Source: Ashinkailepas kermadecensis (taxonomy: Eukaryota; Arthropoda; Thecostraca; Neolepadidae). Taken from it: a stretch of DNA of 64,000 nt. Both the position numbers and the translations under genes were made by a program. The notes under the pieces were generated by a model. The model ran no database searches and had not been told where the DNA came from. It saw nothing but the letters and a program-made list of their open reading frames with translations. Positions 1 through 9,250 of the stretch are shown here, piece after piece. Numbering within the stretch: position 1 is the stretch's first letter; each line of letters begins with the position of its first letter. Location: NCBI GenBank assembly GCA_034440615.1, contig JAOTOM010004553.1:192501-256500 (forward strand), read 5' to 3'.

Positions 1-123
1 AAGTACATGTTGAATTTCGAACCCGAACTTCGGCATTTTACGCCCGCAATGTTGCATTTGGAAAGGGTTTATCCAGTAATTATCATTGGGGAAGGGGCGC
101 AGGAGAAAAATGCACCCCTTTGA
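1..123. repeat. Partial copy of the foldback-element arm
   Basis: This stretch resembles 488-600 and the reverse complement of 845-950, sharing blocks such as cattttacgcccgca and taattatcattggggaagg. It looks like a separate, truncated copy of the inverted-repeat arm of the element described at 188-1090. The 65 bases after it are AT-rich (TTAAATAT repeats) with no gene. Confidence 0.6.
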
Positions 124-323
124 TTTACAGCCTAATATTAAATATTAAATTAAATATTAAATTATTAAACACGTAAATATTAAATGCATCATTGGAGTAT
201 AAAAGTGTTCGGCAAACAGCACAGGCGATTTTCCGTGTGTTCCCCGAACCGAACAGCGGTGTTCGGAATACAGCACGTGTATCTGCGCCTGTGAAAACAA
301 GTGAAGTGTGTGCTGAATTCCGA

Positions 324-486
324 GGGGCCGAGTGGTCTGGGGGTAAGATGCTCGTCTCACAATCGAAATATTGTGGGTTCGAGTCTGACCTGTCGCTACT
401 CCTCGCCCGCGACCAACCGGCGTGAGAGATTGGCGACGTTATATGACTCGACGGTCGACGTGTCGTAAAACCAATAACCAACCAAC
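324..486 (+). mobile_element. tRNA-Val-derived SINE, copy 1
   Basis: A SINE of 163 bp flanked by a perfect 11-bp target duplication, ctgaattccga, at 313-323 and 487-497. The head is tRNA-like: an A-box-like agtggtctgggggtaag, an anticodon-loop-like tCTCACAAt (CAC, valine) and a B box, gggttcgagtct. The body, cgcgaccaaccggcgtgaga onward, is shared with the other copies. It ends in aaaaccaataaccaaccaac. It was inserted into the left arm of the foldback element. Confidence 0.93.
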
Positions 487-682
487 CTGAATTCCGAAAA
501 TAGACTTCAGCATTTTAAGCCCGCAAGGGTGCACTTGGTAAGGGTCGATCTAGTAATTATCATTGGGGAAGGAGCGCAGAAGGAAAATGCACCCCTTCGG
601 GCTGGGAAGGTGCCCCTTCAGTAAATTTCAGTTTCCCCCTCCGCACTTAGCGAATTTTTCCGCCGAAGGCACCCTTCCGATG

Positions 683-842
683 GGACGAGTGGTCTTGGGG
701 TAAGATGCTCGTCTCACAATCGAAAGATTGTGGGTTCGAGTCTCACCTGTCGCTACTCTTCGCCCGCGACCAATCGGCGTGAGAGATTGGCGACGCTATA
801 TGACTCAACGGTCGACGTGTTGTACAACCAATAACCAATAAC
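683..842 (+). mobile_element. tRNA-Val-derived SINE, copy 2
   Basis: Same family as the copy at 324-486, with head, B box and body preserved. A 13-bp target duplication, cacccttccgatg, lies at 670-682 and 843-855. It sits near the centre of the foldback element, so that element hosts two independent SINE insertions. Confidence 0.93.
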
Positions 843-1099
843 CACCCTTCCGATGAAATGCGCCCCTTCCCCAATGATAATTACTGGATCCGCTCTCCCC
901 AAGTGCAACCCTGCGGGCCTAAAATGCTTATTAAGCTCGTTTTCGGAATTCAACACACATTTCACCGGCTTTAACAGGTGCAGATACACGTGCCGTATTC
1001 TGAACACCGCTGTTCGGTTCGTGGAACACACGGAAAATCGCCTGTGTTGTTCGCAGAACACGTTTATACCCCAATGAAGACTGTGTTTAATACATTTGA

Positions 1100-2144
1100 G
1101 CGCAATAAAACGTGGTTGCACAAATTCACAAGGCTTCACTGTAGCTGTCGTTGCACAAGTTTTTAGCAGCCGCTAAATGCGTGACATTTTGAGCTTTTGA
1201 AATTGCCGCCCTGCAGTTGACCAGATCTATGATGCAAGGAAGCACAGTAAGCAGCTGTAGACAATTTTTAAAGGAATATCATGTCATGCAATTCGACTTA
1301 CCATTGTTCTCCATAATTATCTGCACACTTCGGACTGCAGTCACTGTGACGCTATAGCTGGGTAACTCCAGAAAGATTGCACAGCAATGGCGGCCGGACG
1401 CCGTTGGAGAAAAATTGCCTATGAGTCCAGCATCTATTCTCATGGTAGCCGCAACTTGATAATGCTTGAGACCTGCATTATGACTCACAAAGCCTCGATA
1501 CAATTACACGATTATTGTCAATAATATGCATAGGCACACAAATTCGGCTTCCGGGTGTATGTGCAGTGGGCACTCACTTGGCCTGCAACGCGACGGCCCA
1601 CCCTTCTGAAGCCCAGCTCTGAACTTCGCGGTTTATGTTTTGTTCTGATTTGCTTTCGTCTGTGCAGTAGAGACATGCAAATGGAGCGGGTGGGAGGAGA
1701 GGGAGGAGGATAATACATGAGAGTAGGGAAGGATAAATGCATGCATTTATTGCTCATAAATTGTGAGCTGAAATAGCATACAAGGTAATGTATGCTATTT
1801 TAGATTGTCTTGACAGTCGAAGACCATAGACCTAATGTTAAAGCTTCAGCAACATTGGGGGCGGGGGGGGGGCGGCAGGGGCGGCCCCGCTCTCACCCCA
1901 AAATATGTAAATTTCATCCCTGATTGCTACGCTATTGCACTTGCGCGTCAGGGCCTGGCCAGATATTTCAAGTAGGAGGGCGGTTTGCATCTAAGAGTCA
2001 TTTTAAGTAACTGGTGACTGGAGTCACTGGAGTCACTGGAGTGTCCAGACCGCCAACACATCCGAGATGTCCAGCCAGCTTTGTGTGGGCTCGAATTTTT
2101 ACGATTTTAAAGTCAAAATCGGAATATTCGTACTTTGCGCGCTG
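1100..2144. other. Non-coding stretch, no gene recognised
   Basis: There is no convincing coding potential. The only local features are a G-rich run near 1857-1885 and a short triplication of gtcactgga near 2012-2042. Confidence 0.6.
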
Positions 2145-2159
2145 AAATGTATCGAATGG

Positions 2160-2318
2160 GGGACGGGTGGTCTAGGGGTAAGATGCTCGTCTCACAATCG
2201 AAAGGTTGTGGGTTCGAGTCTCACCTGTCGCTACTCTTCGCCCGCGACCAATCGGCGTGAGAGATTGGCGACGCTACATGACTCAACGGTCGATGTGTCG
2301 TAAAACCAATAACCAACC
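2160..2318 (+). mobile_element. tRNA-Val-derived SINE, copy 3
   Basis: A SINE of the same family with a 15-bp target duplication, aaatgtatcgaatgg, at 2145-2159 and 2319-2333. The A-box region is tggtctaggggtaag and the B box ggttcgagtct. The long perfect duplication suggests a recent insertion. Confidence 0.94.
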
Positions 2319-2333
2319 AAATGTATCGAATGG

Positions 2334-2697
2334 TAGCCGGGAATACTGCATCCAAAAAGGACATCCTCCTGAGTATTCCGGGGTCCATGTCAATCACAGG
2401 GGGTCCAGTCTACCAGGCGCCCGCTATGAATATGTACGCCCCTTACAAAAATCCTGTATGCGCCCCTGAGTCCTGGGACTCCTTATATTAGTCCGAGGTC
2501 GTCTCCAGACGCTAGGGACCCTCTCCATCGCCTCAGTGACCCTACCGTTCGGCACATCATGGACTTAGGGCGTCTTTTTACTCGTCGGGTCACCTCTGTC
2601 AGCCTGGGGGCACTTGGAACGATCCGGAGCCTCCTCTGTCGGTCCAGATGCCCTTCACGTTGGCTTGAACCGGGACCCTCAGCGTCTGCCAGTGAAA
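2334..2697. other. Degenerate short-period GC-rich repeat flanking the LTR element
   Basis: The text has loosely periodic gaccct/ggtcc motifs and no open frame worth calling. Similar text resumes after the LTR element at 7412-7700, so the retrotransposon probably landed inside an older repetitive element. That older element's other end may be the gattcgccactg at 7688-7699. Confidence 0.5.
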
Positions 2698-2702
2698 ATT
2701 TA
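2698..2702. repeat. Target-site duplication of the LTR retrotransposon, left copy
   Basis: ATTTA sits directly before the 5' LTR and is repeated exactly at 7407-7411 directly after the 3' LTR. The 5-bp length fits Ty3/gypsy integration. Confidence 0.9.
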
Positions 2703-2865
2703 TGTGATGATGTGTGTTGACCCACATTCGATGTGACACCACTCAGTACCTGGCGCCGCCTCTGCGCGCGGTCCGCCGCCGCGGGGCATGCTGACCGATT
2801 CGTTGTCCCGTGACCCGAGTGCTCAATAAACCAGTTGGTACCGGACCGCCGCCGAGTTTACTACA
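2703..2865 (+). repeat. 5' LTR
   Basis: 163 bp, starting TGTGATGATG and ending TACTACA, the usual TG...CA ends. A polyadenylation hexamer AATAAA lies at 2825-2830. The copy at 7244-7406 is identical except for one base near the middle. Confidence 0.96.
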
Positions 2866-2880
2866 TGGCGACCAGTGAGT
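2866..2880 (+). promoter_or_regulatory. Primer-binding site for reverse transcription
   Basis: TGGCGACCAGTGAGT begins directly at the end of the 5' LTR. It has the TGG start expected for annealing to a tRNA CCA end. The TGGCGACC start resembles sites attributed to arginine tRNA primers in other gypsy elements; that assignment is tentative. Confidence 0.75.
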
Positions 2881-2948
2881 GAACTGACCGGGTCTCTGAG
2901 GTTTGGTGTGTCAGTTTCGGTTTTCTTTGTGTACGGTGACGACGAGTG

Positions 2949-4289
2949 ATGGCGTTTATTGGCAAAGCGCCGGAGTTTGATGTGTCAGTGGAGAGATTTG
3001 GTATATTTAGCCGACGCATCGAACAGTTTTTCGTCGCGAATGGTATCAATGATGATCAAGTGGAGAAACGTCGCGCTATCTTTTTGAGCGTTGTGGGTGC
3101 GAGCACGTTTAGCCTGGTCGAAGATTTGATTGCCCCGAAGTCAGTACACGAAGTGTCGTACAAGGATTTGATTAAGCTGCTCTGCGACCATTTCGAGCCG
3201 GAGGATTCATCGATAGTTGCCCGCTTCCGTTTCAACTCGTGCATCCGTGAACGTGGCGAGTCCGTGCCAGTATACGTGGCTCGGTTGCGGAAGTTGGCGA
3301 CGTCTTGCAACTACGAGCCGTCTATTCTGGAAGAGATGCTTCGTGACCGCCTCGTCTGCGGTATTCAGAACCAGCCTCTGCAAACCAGATTGCTCAGCGA
3401 GCCTGGCTTGACTCTCAAGTCAGCGAACACCATCGCCCAAGCCCACGAATCTGCCGCTGCCAACGCTGCGGAGCTTTGCGGGACGTCTGCCGTGTGTGAC
3501 GTCATCGGCCGGCTCAGTGGTCGTGAACCAATCGCCGTGCCGACTGGTGGTGACGTCATTCAGCGCGTGGATTCAGGTTCCCGGCCCTTTCAGCCGCGAC
3601 CTGGGGTCGGCAGAGTGGGGGAGCAGCGGGCGCCGTGGCAGAGCAGGGGAGGCGTCATAGACAGGGCTCCGCGACACAGCGATGGTCCGAGACACAGCGG
3701 GCCGGCGTTTCTGGATCGGTGCGCACGGTGTCACAGCCGCCGACACTCACCTTCTGCGTGCCCCTTTAAAGCGTGCCGCTGTTTCCGATGCGGTGGAGAG
3801 GGGCACATCAGGAGAGCTTGTCGCGCAGCGGTACAGGCGCAGGAAATCTGTCATGTTTCAGAGGAGACGGTGGACAACAGTGCAATGGTGCTGTCTTCAA
3901 GTGTGAATCGCCATTGTGACGGTGAGCGACAATCTTACGATTTGTTTCGGTCGCATTCGCAGTTCTCTGGGGGTGGACGTAAACCCCCGCTTATGGTGGA
4001 AGTGTCATTGGATGGTAGGGATGCCTGTATGGAGGTGGATACTGGGGCTGCGGTCAGTGTGTGTTCTGAGCAGGAGCTGTTGCGTCTGTGGGCTCCTGAT
4101 ACACCTGAATTAATATCCTGTGACTCCACGCTTAGAACGTATAGTGTGGAGGTTCTGCCAGTGTGTGGCCAAATTGAAGTGACAGTGAAATACGGGGATC
4201 AGTGTGGTCAGTTACCGTTGATTGTTGTTAAAGAGGAGGGGCCGATGCTGTTTGGTCGCAACTGGCTGTCTCACCTCAGACTCGATTGA
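2949..4289 (+). CDS. gag-pro: Gag-protease polyprotein of the gypsy element
   Basis: A frame of 446 codons from the first ATG after the leader (2949). Residues 1-180 form a capsid-like helical region. Two perfect CX2CX4HX4C zinc knuckles follow at about residues 258-271 and 277-290, within an Arg/Gly/Pro-rich nucleocapsid region. An aspartic protease follows: the catalytic Asp-Thr-Gly is at about 364-366 and the late LFGRNWL element of the fold lies near the end. The frame stops at TGA 4287-4289, immediately after the protease, and pol continues in the same frame, so the stop marks the Gag-Pro/Pol boundary. The product would form the particle and mature itself. It shares no homology with the flanking host genes. 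Confidence 0.92.
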   Translation: MAFIGKAPEFDVSVERFGIFSRRIEQFFVANGINDDQVEKRRAIFLSVVGASTFSLVEDLIAPKSVHEVSYKDLIKLLCDHFEPEDSSIVARFRFNSCIRERGESVPVYVARLRKLATSCNYEPSILEEMLRDRLVCGIQNQPLQTRLLSEPGLTLKSANTIAQAHESAAANAAELCGTSAVCDVIGRLSGREPIAVPTGGDVIQRVDSGSRPFQPRPGVGRVGEQRAPWQSRGGVIDRAPRHSDGPRHSGPAFLDRCARCHSRRHSPSACPFKACRCFRCGGEGHIRRACRAAVQAQEICHVSEETVDNSAMVLSSSVNRHCDGERQSYDLFRSHSQFSGGGRKPPLMVEVSLDGRDACMEVDTGAAVSVCSEQELLRLWAPDTPELISCDSTLRTYSVEVLPVCGQIEVTVKYGDQCGQLPLIVVKEEGPMLFGRNWLSHLRLD

Positions 4290-6314
4290 CCTTCGATCTG
4301 CCATTTGTCGGGGAAGGGGGGCCTGAGGGAAACTCTAAGGGAGTTTGCTGACGTGTTTGAGGATGGCCTGGGCCGTTACAATGGAGAACAGGTCAGGATT
4401 TCAGTGGATCCAGATGTTCAGCCGAGATTCTTTAAGGCTCGGCAAGTTCCCCTGGCTTATAGAGAACAAGTCGACGCGCAGTTGGATGAGCAGATTAAGG
4501 AGGGTCTTTGGGAGCCTGTCACACACTCCAGGTGGGCAGCGCCGTTGGTCGTGGTCCCCCGGGCAGACAGAACTGTACGGATCTGTGGCGACTATCGCCT
4601 CACAGTAAACAAGGCTGCACCTGTTGAGCAGTATCCCCTCCCCCGTGTCGAGGAATTGACATCGAAGTTGGTGGGCAGTAAGGTTTTCTCAAAGATAGAC
4701 CTGAAGTCTGCGTACAATCAACTCGTGGTAGAGGTTGGGTCCCGAGAGTACTTGACTGTAAATACACATAGGGACCTTCTTCGCCCCACCCGGCTCAGTT
4801 TCGGATATTCCTCTGCCCCAAGTCTCTTCCAGCGTACAATGGATACCCTCCTGGCCGGTATTCCGGGTGTGTGTGTGTTTCAAGATGACATCGTTGTTGC
4901 GGGTGACTCAGCAGAGTCTCATCTGCAAGCTCTACGTGAAGTGTTGCGCAGGCTGAAGGGGGCGGGCTTGCGCGTCAACAAACAGAAGTGCAAATTTGCT
5001 GTTGAGAGTGTGACCTATTTGGGTCATAAAGTCAGCGGCAGTGGGATAGAGACGACTGTTGAGAAGGTAGAGGCCATTGTGGGCGCGCCCACTCCCTCCA
5101 ACGTGGCAGAGCTGAGGAGTTGGTTTGGCTTGATCAACTTCTACTCCAAGTTTCTGTCAGGGCTGTCATTGGCACCTCTGTATACCTTGCTGAAACGGGG
5201 ACAAGCCTGGAAATGGACTCAGGCTGAGCATCAGGCTTTCTGCGAAGCGAAGCACCTGCTGAAAAGCCCACCTGTCCTGGCGCATTTTGATCCGAATCGA
5301 CCTGTAGTCTTGGCATGTGATGCGAGTCCTGTCGGAATAGGTTGTGTCTTAAGCCAGCGATTCCAGCATGGGGAGCAGCCTGTGGCTTATTACTCTCGGT
5401 CTCTGAATGACGCGGAGCGTCGATATTCCCAGACTGACAGAGAGGGTCTAGCGGTCCTGACTGGAGTGAAACACTTCCATTATTATTTGGCTGGCCGAAC
5501 TTTCACTATCCGTACTGATCATAAGCCGCTTTTGGGCCTCATTGGTGAGAATAAGCCTCTACCTCTGATGGCATCGCCGCGCGTGGTCCGTTGGGCGCTC
5601 ATGCTGAGCGCGTATGATTACAGGCTCGAGTATGCGCCGGCTGCAAAGCAGGCACATTGCGATGCTCTGAGCCGGCTTCCGCTGCGGCACACTGTTGACT
5701 GTGCCATCTCCCCTCCGCCTGCTGAGACAATCCACTTGATGGAGTTCTTGGATTCAACTCCTGTAACGGCTGATCAGATTAGCCTGTGGACTGCGAGAGA
5801 CCCGGTGTTGTCGCAAGTGACTAAGTATGTCCGGGAGGGTTGGCCGACATCGGTTTTGTTGGGACCCGAGTTCGCTCCATACAAAACTCGGATATCTGAA
5901 CTGAGTGTACAGGATGGCTGTCTGCTTTGGGGCTCCCGTGTTGTAATTCCGCTCCAGGGCCGTCCGAATATTCTCAGGCTACTACATGATGGCCACTGTG
6001 GGGAGTCACGCACAAAATCGTTCCCTAGAATGTATGTTTGGTGGCCAAAATTAGATGACGACATCTCGAAAGTAACGAAACTCTGTGAGGTGTGTCAGGA
6101 ACATAGAGCCAGTGCACCTGAAGTGCCCATTCACCCTTGGGTCTGGCCTGCGAAAGCGTGGCAGCGAGTTCATGTGGATTATTGTGGGCCTATCGATGGG
6201 TGGATGTTTCTGGTCATTACGGATGCCCATTCGAAGTGGATGGATGTATATCCTTCTCGCACAGCAACTTCATTAGGGACAATGGAGCATCTGAGAGCGT
6301 CCTTTGCATCATGA
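4290..6314 (+). pseudogene. pol: Pol part 1: reverse transcriptase, RNase H, integrase N-terminal half
   Basis: An open segment in the same frame as gag, between the TGA at 4287 and the TGA at 6312, with no obvious ATG at its start. Counting from 4305, the reverse transcriptase has its first catalytic Asp in the IDLKSAYNQL block (about residue 132) and FQDD at about 192-195. RNase H follows with an ACDASPVGIGCVLSQ block and a TDHKPLLGL block. The integrase zinc-binding region has the HCGESRTK histidine and the CEVCQ cysteines. The catalytic core begins with the first acidic residue in HVDYCGP. The segment ends at an in-frame TGA between the first and second integrase catalytic residues, so full-length Pol requires suppression of two stops. 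Confidence 0.9.
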
Positions 6315-7103
6315 GGAGTACCAACATTCTTGGTATCTGATGGTGCCCAGTGTTTCATGTCAGGTGAATTTCAGACTTTTTGCCGTAAGAATGGCATAAC
6401 CCACTTGACTTCCCCACCCTTGTCGCCCAAGAGCAACGGATTGAGTGAGCGAAGTGTTCAGACTTTTAAATCGTCTTACCGGAAGCAAATGTCAGGCAGT
6501 CCTCAGACAAAGGTTTCACGGTTCCTATTCCGTTACCGGGCTACACCTCACTCCACAACCAGTGTCTCCCCAGCTGAGTTGTTTTTGGGTCGACCCATGC
6601 GCACCCCACTCGACGTGGTGAAACCAGATTTGGAAAGAAAAGTGAGAATCCAGCAGGAAAAACAAAAATGTGTACGTGATAGGGGCACCCAAGACCGGTC
6701 GGTTGAGGTGGGACAGACGATGTATGTGTCGGCTGTTGATTGTATCCGTGGTGGGGAAGGGAGACGTTGGTTGGCAGGTCACGTGACTGCCAAATCGGGA
6801 CTTAAAATAACTGTGCGTCTGCAGGATGGCAGAGTGATTCAGAGGCATCTGGATCAGGTGAGACCGCGGCCGACGTGTACCGCCTCTGGTAGCGCGCCGA
6901 GCTCACCACTACCGCCGGCAGTGACTCCTGTGCCGTTGTTTGTACCGTTCGTGCCGCCGGTAGCGTTGGCAACAACAACTGTGCCAGTTGAAGTTTGTAC
7001 CCCGAGGACTCAGGCACAACTCAGTGCTCCGGGTTCCCCATGGACTTATGATTTGCGTGTCAGACAAACGCTGAAGCAGCCCGATTGGTTAATGTATTCG
7101 TAA
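6315..7103 (+). pseudogene. pol: Pol part 2: integrase catalytic core remainder and C-terminal domain
   Basis: It continues the frame of 4290-6314 directly after the TGA at 6312-6314. It holds the second catalytic acid in the LVSDGAQC block and the catalytic Glu in SNGLSERSV. A basic helix and a GPY/F-like C-terminal module follow around WLAGHVTAKS. The last 70 residues are rich in proline, valine and threonine. It ends with TAA at 7101-7103. No chromodomain is seen. As a separate product it would lack the first catalytic Asp, so it is inactive unless the TGA is read through. Confidence 0.88.
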
Positions 7104-7231
7104 TGTGATGCTGCACGTGTAAAGTAAGTTTTTTTGTGTTTTTTTTGCAGCTTTGACGTTAGGAGTTGCTCACATGGCGAAATAAGTAATTTTCGTATGT
7201 TTTGCTCTCTCTGCTTTTGAAGTATGTATTC
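7104..7231 (+). other. Short spacer between pol and the polypurine tract, no env
   Basis: About 130 bases, T-rich in the middle, without an open frame. Its size leaves no room for an envelope gene. Confidence 0.7.
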
Positions 7232-7243
7232 GGGGTGGAGGAG
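7232..7243 (+). promoter_or_regulatory. Polypurine tract priming plus-strand synthesis
   Basis: ggggtggaggag abuts the 3' LTR start (TGTGATG at 7244), the position and composition expected of a polypurine tract. Confidence 0.8.
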
Positions 7244-7406
7244 TGTGATGATGTGTGTTGACCCACATTCGATGTGACACCACTCAGTACCTGGCGCCGC
7301 CTCTGCGCGCGGTCCGCCGCCGCGGGGCATGCTGACAGATTCGTTGTCCCGTGACCCGAGTGCTCAATAAACCAGTTGGTACCGGACCGCCGCCGAGTTT
7401 ACTACA
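7244..7406 (+). repeat. 3' LTR
   Basis: 163 bp with one substitution relative to the 5' LTR. AATAAA at 7366-7371 would direct polyadenylation. It is followed by the ATTTA target duplication at 7407-7411. Confidence 0.96.
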
Positions 7407-7411
7407 ATTTA

Positions 7412-7703
7412 CATCAACTTGAGGACCCTCGTCATCGGTCCGAAGCCCTCTCCATTAGCCCGGGCGTCTTTCAACGCCCCAGAGGTCCTTCGCGTCTGTT
7501 CAGGAACCCTTCAAATTGACCCTTTGGGTTCTCGCCGACCTCCCGGGGATCCATTCGAGCGCCATATGCTTTGTGTTTCGTCACGGCCTATGTTGAAGCA
7601 TGTGTTCAAGGACCCTCTTGGGCCCCTTCAGGATCCAAGAGAAAGTGGCCTGAGGGGATGGGGAGTATGACCCCGCGCTCCCGTAGATTCGCCACTGCGT
7701 CAT
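7412..7703. other. Right-hand continuation of the repeat that hosts the LTR element
   Basis: Degenerate GC-rich text resembling 2480-2697, ending near gattcgccactgcg (7688-7701). That end resembles CAGTGGCG-type DNA-transposon ends seen elsewhere here. No gene. Confidence 0.45.
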
Positions 7704-8291
7704 TCACCTTAACAGCACGTCATAAAGTCATAAAGTCATAGAGTATCAAGGCTTAATAAGAGCCACAGGGGCCCATCTGGGTTAAGCCTATCTAGAAAAG
7801 GTACTAGAAATGTACATACTCTCACCCCAATCAATGCCTTATCCCAAGTTCCTAGGAAGCTATATAACCCAGCCTATCTAGCACCACTCACTTGCTACCG
7901 CATAACACCCTCAACAATCACAAGCTCCTCCCATCATACCCATCGTGCCACCATAGACAATCTCATCAGCATCACATCCCGAAGGAAGGTGCCGAATCGA
8001 CTGCTAGGCACGCCCCACACAAATTCATAAAGCGTTCAGACTTAATAAGAGGATCACTTGCTATTGCATAATAAATACACTCAACAATTACAAACTCCTC
8101 CCATCATACCCATTGTGCTACCATAGACAATCTCATCAGTATCACATCCCGAAGGAAGGTGCTGAATCCACTGCTAGGTACACCCTATATAAAGTTATAA
8201 AGCGCTTAGACTTAATAAGAGACTCACTTGCTATTGCATAACACACTCAACAATTACAAACTCCTCCCAACTCCCATCTCCTTCCTGTCGA
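7704..8291 (-). repeat. LINE 3' UTR with about 168-bp tandem repeats
   Basis: cttgctaNNgcataa recurs at 7891, 8057 and 8227, giving units of 166 and 170 bp and a partial third. Each unit carries atcccgaaggaaggtgc and taataagag. It follows the LINE stop at 8292 and probably contains the recognition end used by its reverse transcriptase. Confidence 0.75.
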
Positions 8292-9250
8292 TCAACCCTC
8301 CCTGGAATACAGAAAAACAAGCCCCCTATTCTTATAATGATTGTCTATGCCGTTTTTAAAGATGTTCAGTGTATTGCTACTGACAATGGTTCCTGGCAGC
8401 TGGTTCCAGTGTTCTACTACCCTGTTGGTGAAGAAAGACTGTCTTAACCTTGTCCTGCTGTGAAAATTTTGAATTGATGACCTCTAATTGCATCTCTTCT
8501 GTTAAATTCAAACATTTCCCTGAGATATCCCTGTTCCTGACAATTAAGAAATTTAAAAACCTCGATGAGATCTCCTCTCAGCCTTCTATATCTAAGTGAA
8601 AACATATTCAATTTCTTCAATCTTTCCTCATATGCCAGGTTGCCTATACCATTAACCATTTTTGTTGCCCTCTTTTGTACTCTCTCTAATAGCCAACAAT
8701 CTTTCTCATAACTAGGGGACCAAGCTTTGACACAGTATTCCAAATGTGGCCTGACATATGCACAGTAAAGCTTCCTGATGACCTCCTCACTTTTGTATGA
8801 CACATTCCTCTGTATTGCCCGAAGCATTCTTAGTGCCTTCTTCCTGGCTTCTTTGGTCTGTTCTGATGCCCCCAATTTTGTGTTCAAAATAACACCTAAG
8901 TCCTTCTCCTGCTGAGTCACAGATAGTACTTGGCCACCCATCAAGTATGGAGCCTTCATATGCTGCCTACCTACATGCATGACTTTGCACTTATCAAAAT
9001 TAAACTTCATTTGCCATTTTTCTGACTACTTCACTAGCTCGTCTAAGTCTTTCTGCAGCAAAACCTGCTCATTGTGCCATGTTATTGCCCTAAAGATCTT
9101 CAAATCATCCGCAAATTTCAACACCTTACTGCTTAGGCCACATTCAATGCTATTCACATATATAATGAACAATAGTGGCCCCAGTACCGACCCCTGGGGG
9201 ACTCCACTAAGAACATTTTGCCATGATGACTTTGTACCATTTAGCATCAC
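8292..9250 (-). pseudogene. LINE reverse transcriptase, C-terminal part
   Basis: Minus-strand fragments of one coding region: 9026-9250 holds the GVPQGSVLGP and FADDLK catalytic boxes. An in-frame TAG follows, and 8444-9010 carries the thumb region up to RRDAIRGHQF. A frame change then leads into the final WNQLPG tail, which stops at 8292. The catalytic Asp pair (ADD) is intact but the frame is not. Confidence 0.85.

Larger units (their letters stand above)
188..1090. mobile_element. Foldback (long inverted repeat) DNA element with two SINE insertions
   Basis: The left arm (188-323 continued by 498-605) matches the reverse complement of 843-1090 at roughly 80-85% by eye. Shared blocks include ggcgattttccgtgtgttcc, ccgaaccgaacagcggtgtt and gtaattatcattggggaagg. 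Removing the two SINEs leaves an almost fully palindromic element of about 580 bp with a short unpaired centre. No open frame or transposase is visible, so it is a non-autonomous MITE or foldback element. The exact ends are uncertain and no target duplication was established. Confidence 0.75.
2703..7406 (+). mobile_element. Ty3/gypsy (Metaviridae-type) LTR retrotransposon, near-complete
   Basis: A 4.7-kb element: LTR, primer-binding site, gag-protease, reverse transcriptase-RNase H-integrase, polypurine tract, LTR. The two 163-bp LTRs differ at one base (ccgat versus cagat), implying a recent insertion, and a 5-bp ATTTA duplication flanks them. All coding segments lie in one frame but are separated by TGA codons at 4287-4289 and 6312-6314. 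There is no envelope-like frame between the integrase end (7103) and the 3' LTR. The integrase-last domain order identifies the Ty3/gypsy type; a Mag-like lineage is a guess from gag. Confidence 0.96.

Noticed and set aside
2206..2318. Possible true tRNA-Val gene
   Set aside because: Has A and B boxes but no pairing acceptor stem, and sits in a 160-bp SINE with a target duplication.
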